DNA from: Allium sativum
Taxonomy: Eukaryota; Streptophyta; Magnoliopsida; Asparagales; Amaryllidaceae
Assembly (NCBI GenBank): GCA_030737875.1
Contig: CM060923.1
Coordinates: forward strand, 489,826,453 to 489,890,452
Length of the DNA: 64,000 bases
Direction: 5' to 3'
Below the pieces are notes generated by a model. The model worked only from the letters and a program-made list of their open reading frames with translations. It searched no databases and had not been told where the DNA came from. Shown in pieces: positions 44,750-57,055 of the stretch. Position numbers and translations under genes: made by a program. Every line of letters begins with the position of its first letter. Positions within the stretch are counted from its first letter, which is position 1.

Positions 44750-44760
44750 GGTGTTTCACT

Positions 44761-44772
44761 TGGTATCAGAGC
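44761..44772 (+). other. G1 primer-binding site, tRNA-iMet
   Basis: TGGTATCAGAGC, 2 nt after the LTR end; the standard complement of the 3' end of plant initiator tRNA-Met. Confidence 0.92.
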
Positions 44773-44936
44773 TGATGGTTACCAGATTAGATAAATTTTT
44801 TTGAAAACTATTTTTTCAAAAAAGAAAATTTAAAGAAGCATTTTCAGGAAAAGTGTTGTTTTAAAGGCATATTCCCCAAAGCCATATGCAGTATCTTTCT
44901 ATCCTTCGTTTTGAATCTTTTTCTTTTCGTTTCAGC

Positions 44937-45695
44937 ATGTCTGGGGATCTTAATCTTCCCGAGGGCGTACAGATACCCGGTTGGTTCAGAAGGTATCTGG
45001 AGGCTAGGGCTGATGCCGCAGGCCCAGCAGACGTTCCTCCTCCCCCAGCTGCAGTTGTTCCTCCTCCTCCTCCGTGTGTGAATGCTTTCTCGAAGATATG
45101 TAGAGACTTTCGAGCTATGGGCAGAAAGAACTTTAATGGGACTGAATCATTCGTGGAAGCAAGGAACTGGCTCAAGGAAACAGAAGGTTTGTTTGTTATC
45201 TTCGAAGTGGGCGATAGGCAGAAGATACAATTGGCTGTATGGTTACTTAAGGACGAAGCCTCTTACTGGTGGGAAGATACAAATGCTGAGAGACCAGTTG
45301 AGACTTGGGATGATTTCAGAATGAGGTTTGAAATGAAGTTCCTCTCGCAAGCTGAACGAAGCCTACAGATGGAGAAATTCTTAGCACTTAAACAGGGAAG
45401 CCTATCGGTCAAAGAATACGTCAACCAATTCAACCAGCTGGCTAGATTCGGACTGGAGTTAGTAAACACTCCACATAAAAAGGCTCTCCATTTCATTAAA
45501 GGGTTAAATGAGCCACTGCGCAGCCTAGCTATGTCCCATATACCTATGGGTGCGACTTATGAGAGACTGGTGGACATGGCACTGTTACAGGAGGAAGACA
45601 AGGATGGCAAGAAAGAATCGAAGGTGGAAGAACCTCTAGACAAAAAAGTGGAGGGATCGCAGAATAAGAAGACGCCAAGAAGGGAAGAAGAATAA
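44937..45695 (+). pseudogene. gag: G1 gag (capsid part), truncated by frameshift
   Basis: 252 codons from the ATG of MSGDLNLPEG to TAA. An upstream in-frame ATG at 44886 would add 17 residues, but the Tekay-like start is the later one. Residues about 60-200 form a Retrotrans_gag domain (FNGTESFVEARNWL, then DEASYWWEDTN, FLALKQGSLSVKEYVNQF and LHFIKGLNEPLRSL). It forms the virus-like particle shell in active elements. The frame is lost before the zinc knuckles, which lie in another frame at 45718, so the full gag-pol frame is broken here. Confidence 0.88.
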
Positions 45696-46428
45696 CAAAC
45701 CCCGTGACAAGTGGTAGTGTAATTTTTGTGGCATACCTGGACATCTGATTAACGACTGCAGAAAGAAGAAGAGGAAGATGGGTGGTTGTTTTCAATGCGG
45801 TGAGACAGTACATATGGCTAAGGACTGCCCAAGAAGGCAAGGACCGGGGCAGAGGACTCGATCTACTTCTGGAGGGTAGTTTCACGCTCTCATTGTACCT
45901 CCGTAAGAATGAGGTAGAAATATTTCCGTTGAGAGTTTAGTTTATCTTTCTAATCATCCAGTTCATACTCTTTTTTATTCTGGCGCATCGCACTCTTTTA
46001 TATCTACTGCTTTAGTCTTGAATATCTGCACCTAGATACCAGTACAGTAGAGGATCCCATGGTCGTTTCAAATCCAATTGGGGGTTCGGCTTATTTGTCA
46101 ATGATTTGTTTGGATTTGGAAATTTCTATACTAAGTGTTGGGTTTAGATGTAATGCTTATGTTTTTGGGTTTCACGGGCCATGGGTTGATTCTAGGCATG
46201 GATTGGTTATCCAGTAATGGTGCCATACTTGATTGTGAAAATAAAGTGGTTGGACTTATGACTCGCTTCGGTAATACTCTAGAAATCTCTTGTAATCCCA
46301 TGAATTCTGTTATGCTTAGCTATCTAGAATCTCTTGATGCGTCTGTTGAAAACTTGCAATCTGTTAGAGTAGTCTGTGAATACTTGGATGTGTTTGAAGA
46401 GGCGAAGGGTTTACCTCCAAAGCTATAG
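45696..46428 (+). pseudogene. G1 nucleocapsid zinc knuckles and protease, decayed
   Basis: Two CCHC knuckles, CNFCGIPGHLINDC (45718-45759) and CFQCGETVHMAKDC (45787-45828), have the intact C-x2-C-x4-H-x4-C pattern, but an in-frame TAG precedes the first. Protease follows: the active-site triplet expected as Asp-Ser-Gly reads Tyr-Ser-Gly (TAT at 45976-45978), then SHSFIS. Frame changes occur near 46045 and 46170. The C-terminal ILGMDWLSSNGAILDC (about 46190-46240) is back in the first frame. The segment ends with a TAG at 46426-46428, between protease and RT. Confidence 0.85.
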
Positions 46429-48213
46429 ATAGACTTCCGCATATACCTGGTTGATAATGCAAAACCAGTTGCTTTACCCGTTCGACACATGGCCCCAAGG
46501 GAAAGGAAGGAGCTCAGCAAGCAAGTTAAAGAGCTGCTCGAAAAGGGGTTCATAAGGCGGAGTATTTCTGAATGGGGTGCTCCAGAAGTGTTCGCAACAA
46601 AAGCGGATGGTTCACTTCGCCTATGCATTGATTATAGGGAGCTAAACAAGCTGACCAAGAAGAATAGGCACCCACTTCCAAGAATAGACAACTTGTTCGA
46701 CCAACTTGTAGGTGCATCGGTTTTCTCCCAACTAGATCTGGCCACCAGATTCCATCAACTAAGCGTGGCTGAAGACAGCATATATAAGACCGCATTCAGG
46801 ACCCCGGATGGTTTCTTCGAATGGCTTGTCATGCCTTTTGGCTTGACAAATGCACCTGCCTATTTCGTAGACTTGATGAGTAGGGTGTTCAGGGAGTTCC
46901 TTAATAAATTTGTGGTGGTCTTCGTGGATGACATTTTGATTTTCACAAAAAGTGAGGAAGAACATGCTTTGCACTTAAAGGAATTTATGGATACTCTTCG
47001 AGCACATTGGCTGAAAAAAAAATTCTCCAAATGCCATTTTTGGAGAGAAGAAGTAAGGTTTCTTGGACATGTGGTGTCCAAAGAGGGGATAGCTGTGGAT
47101 CCCGCAAAAGTAGTTGCAGTGCAAGATTGGAAGATTCCAAGGAATGCAACCGAAGTACGAAGTTTTCTTGGATTAACGGGCTATTACCGAAAGTTCATTA
47201 AAGACTTTGCGAAGATCTCAGCCCCACTTACAAGATTGACGAAGAAGAACCTAACTTTCTCTTGGGATTTGGATTGCGATGTTGCTTTCCAACGATTGAA
47301 AAGGGCTCTGACAACAGCCCCAGTTCTGACATTTCCTGACGGGAGTAAGATGTTAATAGTTTACAAAGATGCATGCAGTACAAGATTATACACTGTCTTG
47401 ATGCAAGAAGGCAAAGTAGTTTGTTATGGGGGAAGGCAGTTGAAGGTACATGAGAAGAACTATTTAACTCATGATTTAAAGCTAGCTGCCATTGTTTTCG
47501 CTCTTAAGTCATGGCGTCATTACCTACTAGGAGAAAGGTTTGAATTGTTTACTGACCATAAATCCTTAAAGTACCTTTTCTCACAAAAAGATCTTAACTT
47601 AAGACAACAAAGGTGGATGGAGTTTCTTGCCTCATACGATTTTGAGATTGCTTATACCCCTGGCAAGGGCAATGTGGTAGCAAACGCCTTGAGTAGGAAA
47701 AAGCTGACCTTAAGTCCTCTCTTTGTGGAAAGGCAAAGCTTGGAGTACATAGCAACCTTTGACTTTAGGCCCTCTTTTGAGTTTGTACCTGGCTTGTTAG
47801 CAACTCTAGAGGTGCGGCCTACGCTTTTGGACTCAATAGGAACCGCACAACGTGAAGTCCCTCAGATTTTTGATATGATGGATAAGTTAATTAAAGGTGA
47901 GACTTCTAGTCACCTCAATAGATACTCCATAGATGCCAAGGGTTGGTTGAGACGGGATGGAAGACTATGTGTCCCACAAGCAAGGGATTTGGTGAACACG
48001 ATTCTCATAGAAGCACACCATTCTAAGTTGACCATACACCCAGGTGGAGAAAAGATGTATAAAGACATAAAAAGGGTTTTCTTTTGGAATAGCATGAAGA
48101 AGGATGTAGCTGAATTGGTCTCTAAATGCTTGATATGCCAGCAAGTCAAGGCGGACCAGAAGGCCTGGTGGTCTGCTTCATCATCTAAAGGTCCCATAGT
48201 GGAAATGGGATAG
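46429..48213 (+). pseudogene. pol: G1 pol: reverse transcriptase, RNase H, integrase N-terminus
   Basis: Open from the TAG at 46426 to 48213. [22 protein letters not shown], then [12 protein letters not shown], then the catalytic FVDD (46921-46932). The RT would copy RNA into DNA in the particle. RNase H follows (about 47330-47700): the first Asp (YKDA) and [10 protein letters not shown] are present, but the Glu expected in HDLELAA is Lys (AAG, 47479-47481) and the Asp expected in VVADALSRK is Asn (AAC, 47683-47685). The integrase HHCC zinc finger (H...IHPGG...CLICQQVKA) lies at about 48010-48150. The last 18 codons are out of frame after a shift near 48158. Confidence 0.9.
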
Positions 48214-49319
48214 CATTTCGATGGACTTTATAGATGGGTTGCCTAGGTCAAGAAGGGGCAATACTAGTATTTGGGTAATAGTTGACAGACTCACTAAAAG
48301 CGCTCACTTTATACCTGTTAAGAGTAGGAGGTCTGCCTCATCATTATCATCCATTTATCTTAAAGAGGTAGTTCGACTGCATGGGATACCCTCTAGCATA
48401 GTAAGTGATCGAGATCCTATCTTTACGAGTGAGTTATGGAAGAGTTTGCAAGAGACTGTAGGTACACAGCTATGCTTAAGCACTGCCTATCACCCTCAAA
48501 CTGATGGTAAGACGGAAAGGATGAATAGAGTATTAGAAGATCTCTTGAGATTGTGCATTCTTGATTTTGGAGAACATGGTAGGATCATCTTCCTTTGGTG
48601 GAGTTCGCCTACAACAATAGCTACGAAGCCACCATAGGCATGGCACCCTTTGAGGCTTTATATGGAAGACCATGTCGATCACCGACTTGTTGGTGGGAGT
48701 CTACAGACAAGCTTATACTTGGGCCCGACATGATCAGAGAAACTTCAAAGAAAGTGGACTTGATACGAAGGCAAATGAAGACCGCACAAGATAGAAAGAA
48801 ATCCTATGTGGATAAAAGAAGGACCGACCTTGAGTTTGAGGTTGGGGACAGGGTTTTCCTTAAAGTATCTCCTTCGAGGAATGTCATTTGCTTTGGATCC
48901 GTAGGAAATTGGCGCTAAGATTTGTAGGGCCATTTCCTATCATTGAGAGGATTGGGACAATGGCTTATAGAGTAGAGCTGCTCGAAAGATTGGTTGGAGT
49001 TCATAATGTTTTTCATGTTTCTCATCTATGAAAGTTCTTACACGAGTTAGCAGAAGTTGTGGAGCCGAGCATACTAGAGGAAGTAGAAGTGGAACGAGAA
49101 GCGACGGTGAGAAGAGTTCCAACTCGTATCTTGGGAACAGAAGTTAAAAAGCTACGCAATCGTAAGGTCAAGCTAGTTAAAGTACAATGGAGTGACACTG
49201 AGGAAGATGTGACTTGGGAGACTGAAGACAAGATACGTGCAGCCTACCCCTATCTTTTTGAGGGTATATCCTTGATCTCTTTTTCCACAAGTTTATGCAT
49301 GCTTGTATCTATCTTTTAA
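48158..49319 (+). pseudogene. G1 integrase core and chromodomain-like tail, with frameshifts
   Basis: Core in a second frame (about 48158-48575): MDFIDGLPRSRRGNTSIWVI, VSDRDPIF and TDGKTERMN give the D, D-35-E triad intact. A TAG lies near 48216. The frame changes near 48580 to VEFAYNNSYEATIGMAPFEA (to about 48905), then again to a frame with AYRVELLERLVGVHNVFHV and a TGA near 49029. The C-terminal part (49059-49319) has LVKVQWSDTEEDVTWE, then IRAAYPYLFEG, a chromodomain-like tail that targets integration in chromoviruses. Not functional as it stands. Confidence 0.88.
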
Positions 49320-49839
49320 GTATATCTCCTCGGTCCTATTCCTGATCCTTTAGTAGAAACAAACGAATGTAAACATGTATTTGAAACATGTTATGGTTGA
49401 TGGTTGCAAGTGGTTGTAAGTGGTTGCTAGTGGTTGCTTGTGGATGCATACACACACACATTAGGTACTAGATCGGCTCAGTCACTTTTCATATTACATA
49501 TGCATATGTGTATTTGTATATCTATTGAAACCTGATGTGTTATCATATGGACGTTGCATTTGTATAAATGATTTTGCACTCATGTAGAAATTAGGAGTAA
49601 TTGCATACATGATGGCCTCATAGCACTGACATGATTCGCATTAAGGAGGTCAACTGAATCAGTAGACCGCCTGATTTTGCATTAGATAAAGACAAATACA
49701 CACACTATGCATATGATCATGAAAGCATTAGAGATCTTTTTATGGACAATGGATTCCTGTGATTGATGGTTGAGTAGATGGATGTTGGATGTTAGGATAC
49801 ATTCTTCTTAACTTAGGAATTTCGGGGACGAAATCCTTT
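49320..49839 (+). mobile_element. G1 3' untranslated region
   Basis: Non-coding. Contains TGGTTG repeats (49395-49440) and a CACA run. It ends in 'TTTCGGGGACGAAATCC' just before the PPT, a block also present (as TTCGGGGACGAAAAG) before the PPT of delta. Confidence 0.75.
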
Positions 49840-49852
49840 AAGGAGGGGAGAA
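49840..49852 (+). other. G1 polypurine tract
   Basis: AAGGAGGGGAGAA directly before TGTAACACCC. Confidence 0.9.
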
Positions 49853-52606
49853 TGTAACACCCAGTAATTTTATAATATTAAAATTAACAAATTTAAGAAC
49901 ACTTAATTTTTAGAAGAAGAATTAAGGGATAGGGGTTACGCCATTGCGTTCATCTCGGAATTCTGCTTGAGATAGAGTCCGAGTTTGCATGAATCAGACT
50001 CCGTATGAAGAAGTTATGGAGGTCAGAAGATTTCAAGTTTAAACATAAATTAAATTAAAATAATAATTAAATAAATAAACCAGATTCGAAATTGAAAATT
50101 TTAGAAATCAGCTGAGCGGGAAATTTCCGGCTCAGAGGTGTCGACCCCCCCTCCCCCGGGGTGTCGACATGGGAGTCGACTCCCCTATAGGGGTGTCGAC
50201 ATGAGTGTCGACCCCCCTGTTACCAGATCTGGGCAACGATTTCTGAGGTGTTAGGGCATACATGTTGCGTTGTGATTGGATCTCTTTGGTCTAGATGGCT
50301 CTGATGACTCCTAGTTGATCTAAAGGCTCATATTAATCCTAAACTTCTATATAATCACCTCAACCCTTAACCTTAAACCCCATAATCCCATTCTATGAAG
50401 CCGTCATGTTGTCCATCTCCAAACTAGCCTAGCCTCCATCTTCTCCAAACTAGAAATCAATTAGAAGATCTTCAAATCAAAAGTCTACGTCAAAGGTTAA
50501 GCTTAACAAATTCAGAAATCAGATCCTAGAATACAAGATGCGTTCTTTTCCTGTAAGTTCAGTTATATTTCAGATTTGAACACCTAATAGAAATCATGAC
50601 TATGATGAATCAAATCTAGAACTGTGCCTAAGTGTAAAATAATCAATTCTGATTCATGCTTAATCTTTTGTCAATTCCGAATTACTTGTCCCTATGAGAC
50701 TGTTGTGATGGAACCTATCATGTTGTACACCAAATTGGTGATTCTCTTATGTCCAATTCTATCAAATCGTTATGCCTATGATGTAACTTGCTCAGTTTGC
50801 TCAAACTTATTGTTAGTATACAATAAATCTATTGAAACCATGATTCTTGTGTTTGGTACAATTTTACATGCCTATTCTCTTATGTTCAATTCTATCAAAT
50901 CATTATGCTTATGATGTAACTTGCTCAGTTTGGACATGCTTATTATTAATGTACAACATGCCTATTGGAAACATGATTCTTAGACTGGGTACACCTTTGC
51001 ATGCCTATTTTTTTCTTATGTCAATTCCTGCGTTCCTTCCCTTTTCCCCTTCTTTATTTTATTTTATGAATACTAGGTTCGTTAGGGACCTAGAGTAAAT
51101 CTCGTTGTACGAACGATTGAAACGCGGGGAATTCGGTATAACTTAATTGAGTAATTTTGGGCATAACATGCATATTGGACATAACTTGGATTGATTGCAA
51201 TTATGGATAATTGGCATATAAAAATATAGAATTGGGACATATATGGTAAATATGTAAATTAGCTAAAAGATGAACATGCCTAACCCAAGGTTAGATTGAG
51301 TTGAGGTGTAAGGCTGCCCGGAACCGCCCGGCACATCCAGCGACCACGACAACACAGATCTAATGTGAGAGGTTAGCACATAAGGCCCAAAACCCGAGGT
51401 CAGAATGAGTTTGCGGTAGAAGTCTACACGGAACTGCCCGGCACATCCAGCAACTACAAAGAACAGTTCTTATGTGAGAGGTTAAGGCATTAATGAATGA
51501 ATTAATGCTAATGAACAGACATGCTAAGAATGGTAGGGTTAAGTTAACTAAGGCAACACTTAACTAATACAACATGTTAATTAATCAGATGGGTGGGGTT
51601 AGGTTAAATTGAGAACACTTAATCATTATAACATGTTGGTTAGGAAACGCACATAGATGTATGATGGTACCCTGAACTAGGCAGGGTGGGGCACGATTAC
51701 TGGGCTAACTTTAAGCGGTCAAAATAGTAGCGGGTGGTGCGTCAGTGTAGGTTCCGACGGAGTATGGGCGTGCACGTACTCCAGAGTGGAAAAATTAGGC
51801 ACTAGGCATCAGTCGTTATACACTGTGCATCTTGAATTATGTCGGGTTGCCACCATAGGGATTGATACACCCCATGGTGGGACCAACACAGGTATCTACA
51901 ATCAAGTTGGGCCGAATGACACAAGTAGTAAATGCATGCGAGTAGAAGCCGATCAATAAAGGGATCATTTTATTATGAACACATGATGCTAGTTGAAACA
52001 TTTGTTAGTAGGTGCAGAGAAATAGAAATAATTACGATGGTATATTCAGTTTATCTTGCCTTATCTTGTCTTTTGTTATCTTGTGGCTATGGTATTGTCC
52101 TATTTTCAGTTTATTCATGTCGTGATCCTTTTTCTTGTTTACATGTTGAAAAATAACTGGACTTACCTGGCTTTTGTATGACCCGTTTTATTTCGTCTTC
52201 TTTTCTTCTGTTTCCCCCCAAGTCCACAGGGAGGGAATACTTCAGCTTAGTTCAAACCTTTTCCAGCTTGAAGAGAGTAGATGTATTGCTTGGATTCTCT
52301 TTTCTTTGGCTATGACTGTGGTTACACTTTTATTGGGGATTTATGCTGCTTTACTACTGTTTTATGCTTCTTTATGTATTTTGAGTTTTTAATCAAGACA
52401 GAAGTTCTATTGTAATAACTTGGAAGTTGGGGTTTGAGACAATGGTTGTAATGTTTTGACTAAACCACGCTGCTTATGAAATAATTCCAATTTTTCCGCT
52501 GTTTATATATCGGTCTTGTAAATTATCTGTATCTTTTACCTATAATGCTTCGCCGAAGTTAATGCATTCCCTTTGTGAGTGACCTTAACAGAGGTGGGGT
52601 GTTTCA
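49853..52606 (+). mobile_element. G1 right LTR
   Basis: 2754 bp from TGTAACACCC to GGTGTTTCA. It is an uninterrupted match to the left LTR with scattered substitutions and a few short indels, including loss of about 20 bp near 51648. TATA box at 50348-50355. Frames inside it (50624-50914 and others) repeat those of the left LTR and do not look coding. Confidence 0.93.
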
Positions 52607-52611
52607 AAAAC
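52607..52611. repeat. Target-site duplication AAAAC (right of G1)
   Basis: Right partner of 40550-40554. The next five bases (ATAAG, 52612-52616) are the only visible continuation of the SIRE element and serve as the left target site of beta. Confidence 0.85.
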
Positions 52612-52616
52612 ATAAG

Positions 52617-54979
52617 TGTAACAACCCGGAAATCTGGGCCAGTTTAAAAATTTTGTTTTGGTAATTTTAGCGAATTTTGATTATTTAAAATGAATTATTT
52701 TGAATAATATCGACGAGAAATTTATTTTGAATGGAATTCGAACGTATATATTATATACGTCGTCGTTAGAATATAAATAATTATATATAATTATATAATA
52801 GAATTGAAAATGGCGCGGTAGTTCGATAATTCGATTTCAAACTTCAATTGAACATACCGGGTGCAGAATAATCCAGATTTTAGTGAAACCAAAAATAATG
52901 GGATATAATTGAGAATATCTTTCCAACGAATCCGAAAAATTGAAATTTCATAACGGGAATCAAAAGATATGTCCAGTTGAAAATTCTGAATAGTCGCTAT
53001 GGAATTCAGGCCCTTAAAAATGGAAATTTTGCAAATGACCTCGGATTTCGACGAAACCACTCTTGTTGGACCCGTAATGTAAAGTTATTGCTAGGTTTCA
53101 AATATCATAATTTTTCGAATCAATATGTGAGCATGGCAAAAGAAAACGTGTTTGACCAGTTTTAGTTGATTTTAATCGACTGGAAAATGGCCATTTTTCA
53201 AATGGTCTCAGAATTCGATGAAATTAGTTTTGTTAGGACCGTATCGTCAATACGAAGCTAGAAAATATTTTTCGGGAATTTTTAGAGTTCGTATGTGGGC
53301 CCAATAAATTGAAATGTGCGTTCAAATTCAATATTTAGAGTTATATGTTGATTTTGACGAAAACTGATTGAAACAGTCGAATCATCTTACGATATATATC
53401 CCATTGTGTTCGAAATGGGGGTAATTAGCTAGGGACGACAGGCGGTGGGTCTCGTTTTGAGATCGAAACTATAGGTAACTTTTTGAAGAATAAAATAATT
53501 AAATAATTAAATTAAAATATATATTCAATCTTTTCCTTCTCCCTTCAGTTAAAACCGTAGAGGAAAATCAAATCGCGCGGAGCCCCTTCCCCTTCCCCCC
53601 CCCCCCCCCGACGACGCCGCACCCCCCCACCCCGCCTAACCCTTAATCGCTGCCGAGCCCCACCCCCTCAAACCCTCGAGAGCCCAGCGTCGCCGCCTGA
53701 AGCATCCCTGACCCCCTCCCCTTCGTCTCCGACCTCTTCTCTTCCCTCCTTCTTCCCGCGAGACCCTACCTTCGACAGTCAGAAGCTACCCCGCCGCCGT
53801 CAGTCCATCTCCGACGCCTCCTCCAGTGGTCCAGCATAGCCAACCCACTCTAGCTCAAACCAATGTGAGTGTTTTAATTCGATTTTTAAATTGATTTTTA
53901 GTTAGTTTTCAAAATAAAGAGATTAGAATTTTCAAAACAAAAAGATTAGATTTTTCTTGAGTAAAAAGATGTGATTTTTGTTTTGAACAACGCTTTAGAA
54001 ACGATTTTTATATAAAGAAAGGTGAGATGTCTATATAAAGAAAGTTGAGATTTTTATGTATAAAAAGATTTGATAAAAGCTATGATTTTCAATAAAGTAA
54101 ATTTTATATTTTTATTTGCATAAAGATTATATTTTTAATGAGGTAAAGAAATGATTTTTGTTTATGAAACATAGAATAGTGTTTTTGAGCAACATAAAGA
54201 TTAGATTTTTAAAATAGTAAAAATTCGATTTTTCTATATTGAATAGCGAAGAAAAAAATTCGATTTTTATATATTGAATAGTGAAGAAAAAATTCGATTT
54301 TATATATTGAATAGCGAAGAAAAAAATTTGATTTTTATATATTGAATAGCAAAGTAAAAATTCGATTTTTATATATTGAATAGCAAAGTAAAAATTCGAT
54401 TTTTATATATTAAATAGCAAAGTAAAAATTCGATTTTATATATTGAATAGCAAAGTAAAAATTCGATTTTTATATATTGAATAGCGAAATAAAAATGTGA
54501 TTTTTACATATGTAGAGAATACGGGCAAAGAAAGTGACAAGAGGCAAGAACGACGAAGATTTCTGCATAAGAAGTGTCGTGGGATTGGATTAGCTATTCA
54601 GTGAGAACTTATCACCTTTCAATTTAATTTTTCTAGTTAATAATATATACTAGGATGCAGACGGTGTTTAGTAGCACCCGGCACCCGTCGTCCACAGACC
54701 ATGGATGGCTTGTATGCTTGTTTGTTTGATTTTGATGTGTAGTTGATTGTGTGATGTGATGATAAGTGAAATAAAATATTTTATAGTTAAAAATAGAATT
54801 TTTAACGTGTATATGAAATGAAATAAAAATAAACAAATCGGACGATTTGTTTATACACACACATTTGACTGATATTGATTGGGACGATAAATTTCACACA
54901 TCGCCCAACTGCACAAATAAAATCTGTGTTTGATTGTTTGAAACCTCACACGGGTATTGGGATGATATTTGACGTACAC
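52617..54979 (+). mobile_element. Family L copy beta: LTR, cut by delta
   Basis: Starts TGTAACAACCCGG. Head block 'AAATGGCGCGGTAGTTCG' near 52808; C-rich stretch 53580-53860 ending in CAATGTGAGTG; 34-bp array about 54215-54505; 'GGATGCAGACGGTGTTTAG' near 54653. Collinear with delta 54980 to about 57830. Interrupted at 54980; the rest should lie to the right of delta, outside the window. Confidence 0.8.
53540..53865. other. C-rich leader-like stretch in beta
   Basis: Strongly C-rich with poly-C and CCGCC units, in sharp contrast to the AT-rich LTR. It is followed by AATGTGAGTG, a splice-donor-like sequence. Delta (55920-56285) has an equivalent ending CCTGTAAGTTT. Confidence 0.6.
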
Positions 54980-55919
54980 TGTAACAACCCGGAAAATCTG
55001 GGCCAGTTTAAAATTTTTATTTTGGCCATTTTAGCGAATTTTGATTATTTAAAATGAATTATTTTAAATAATATCGACGAGAAAATTTATTTTGAATAGA
55101 ATTCGACGTATATATTATATACGTCGTCGTTAGAATATATAATAATTATATATAATTATAAAAGGAATAGAAAATGGCGCGGTAGTTCGAAAATTCGATT
55201 TCTAATTTCAAATGAATATACAGAATTCAATATAAGTCAGAATCGAACGAAACAAGAAATATTTGAATCTGTATAACTATATCTTTGTAACGAAGTTAAC
55301 AAACTAAGATTTCATCTTAGAAATGATAAGATATGTCCAGTTTAAAATTAGAAATAGTCGCTGTGGAATTTATATATATTTTTATATATATATAAGGCCC
55401 TTAAAAATAGCAATTTTGCAAACGACCTCGGATTTCGACGAAACCAGTTTTGTTGGGTCCGTGATGTAAAGTTATTGCTAGGTTTCAAATTTCATAATTT
55501 TTCGAATCAATATGTGAGCGTGGCAAAGGAAAACGTGTTTTGACCATTTCCGTTGATTTTAATCGACTGGAAATTGGCCATTTTTCTAACGGTCTCAGAA
55601 TTCGACGAAACTAGTTTTGTTAGGACCGTATCGTCAATACGAAGCTAGAAAATATTTTTCTGGAATTTTTCTATTTAGTATGTGACCCCGGTAATTCGAA
55701 ATGTACGTTTAAAATTCAATATAGTGATTTAAATGTAAATTCAAAGGAAACTGATTGTAATAATCGAATCAGTTTGCGATACATATCCCATTGTGTTCGG
55801 AATGGGGGTAATACGCTATGGACGACAGGCGGTGGGCCTCGATTCGAGGTCATATGTGAAAGTCAACTTTTAAGGAATATAATAATTAAATAATAAAATA
55901 AAATAAAAAAAAACTTTCC

Positions 55920-56285
55920 CTCCTTTATCTCCTTTCTGCCCCCCCCCCTTTCACAAATTAAATCGGCAGAAGAAAAAGAAAAAAAAAAAAAAAAACCTAA
56001 CGACTATCGACGGCACACCCCCCCCCCCGAAGCGCCGCCGCCGCCCTCTCTTCCCCACCTCCGGCGAACGCTGGCTCAACCCCCCCCCCCTCTTCTCCGA
56101 CGTCTTCCTTCTCCCTCTCCCTCCACTCTTCAAAACCGCCGAGCCCCCTTAGTCCACTATCGCCTCCCTCTCATCTCCTCCTCCATCGCCACAGCACACC
56201 GACCCCCCCTCCCCAGATCGACGCCACCAGCCTCTGCGCCTCCCCCTCCTCCCTCACGAGCGCGACAGAAATAAGGCCCCCCTGT
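55920..56285. other. C-rich leader-like stretch in delta LTR
   Basis: Poly-C and CCGCCGCC units between AT-rich parts, ending at CCCCTGTAAGTTTTTC (donor-like GTAAGT at about 56284). AATAAAATAAAA upstream may act as a TATA-like region. It resembles a first exon plus intron start. Confidence 0.4.
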
Positions 56286-56859
56286 AAGTTTTTCTATTTA
56301 ATTAATTTATTTATTTTATTTAAAAACAGAAAAAGAAACTGCTTTTGTTTTAAAAATGTAAAAAACTGTTTTTTTTATTTTACTTGAAACCTGTTTTATT
56401 TATTTATTTTGAAAACTGTTTTCTGTTTTATTTAAAGTTAAAAACTAATATTTGTTAAAGTTTTAAAAACTGATTTTAACATAGTTTAAAAACTGATTTT
56501 TATGTATTTAAATTCTGTTTTTAAAAGATTATAAAACTGATTATCGTGAAAAGGAAAACTGATTTTTCTTTAAAAGAGAAAAAAAAAACTGATTTTAATT
56601 AGGTTATAAAAACTGATATTTTTTATAATTATTAAGACTGATTTTTTACTTTAAAAGGTTTGATTTTTATCTTAAGAAAAGGACCAATTTTTATAACGAG
56701 GAAGGATTGATTTTTATAGAAGAAAGAACTTTTTTTTTTAGGTAAAAAGGCGAAATCTTTAAATTAGAAAAGATTAAATCTTTAAATTAGAAAAGATTAA
56801 ATCTTTAAATTAGAAAAGGTGAAATCTTTAAAATAGAAAAGACGCGATTTTTATATATT

Positions 56860-57055
56860 GAACTTTGAAATAAAAATTCGATTTTTATATATTGAACTTT
56901 GAAATAAAAATTCGATTTTTATATATTGAACTTTGAAATAAAAATTCGATTTTTATATATTGAACTTTGAAATAAAAATTCGATTTTTATATATTGAACT
57001 TTGAAGTAAAAATTCGATTTTTATATATGGAATAGCGAAGTAAAAATTCGATTTT
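56860..57055. repeat. 34-bp tandem array in delta
   Basis: About six units of AAAAATTCGATTTTTATATA plus TTGAACTTTGAAAT, with the same period and first half as in L-A and beta but a different second half. Confidence 0.9.

Larger units (their letters stand above)
40555..44758 (+). mobile_element. G1 left LTR, split by S3
   Basis: Begins TATAACACC (TGTAACACC in the right LTR) and ends GGTGTTTCA at 44758. Bases 43311-44749 are S3 plus its duplicated target. Features: GTCGAC-rich U3 (40845-40925), TATA box 41057-41064, GTAAGT 41262-41267 and a 109-bp tandem stem-loop module (41992-42194). Confidence 0.92.
40555..52606 (+). mobile_element. G1: complete but decayed Ty3/gypsy chromovirus
   Basis: Two LTRs (2765 bp left after removing S3, 2754 bp right), PBS for tRNA-iMet, gag, protease, RT, RNase H, integrase, chromodomain-like tail and PPT, all in canonical gypsy order, with TSD AAAAC. 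RT residues of [13 protein letters not shown] type and the large LTRs suggest the Tekay/Del clade. The left LTR start has changed TG to TA. At least five frame changes, several stops and lost catalytic residues show it cannot encode active proteins. Confidence 0.92.
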
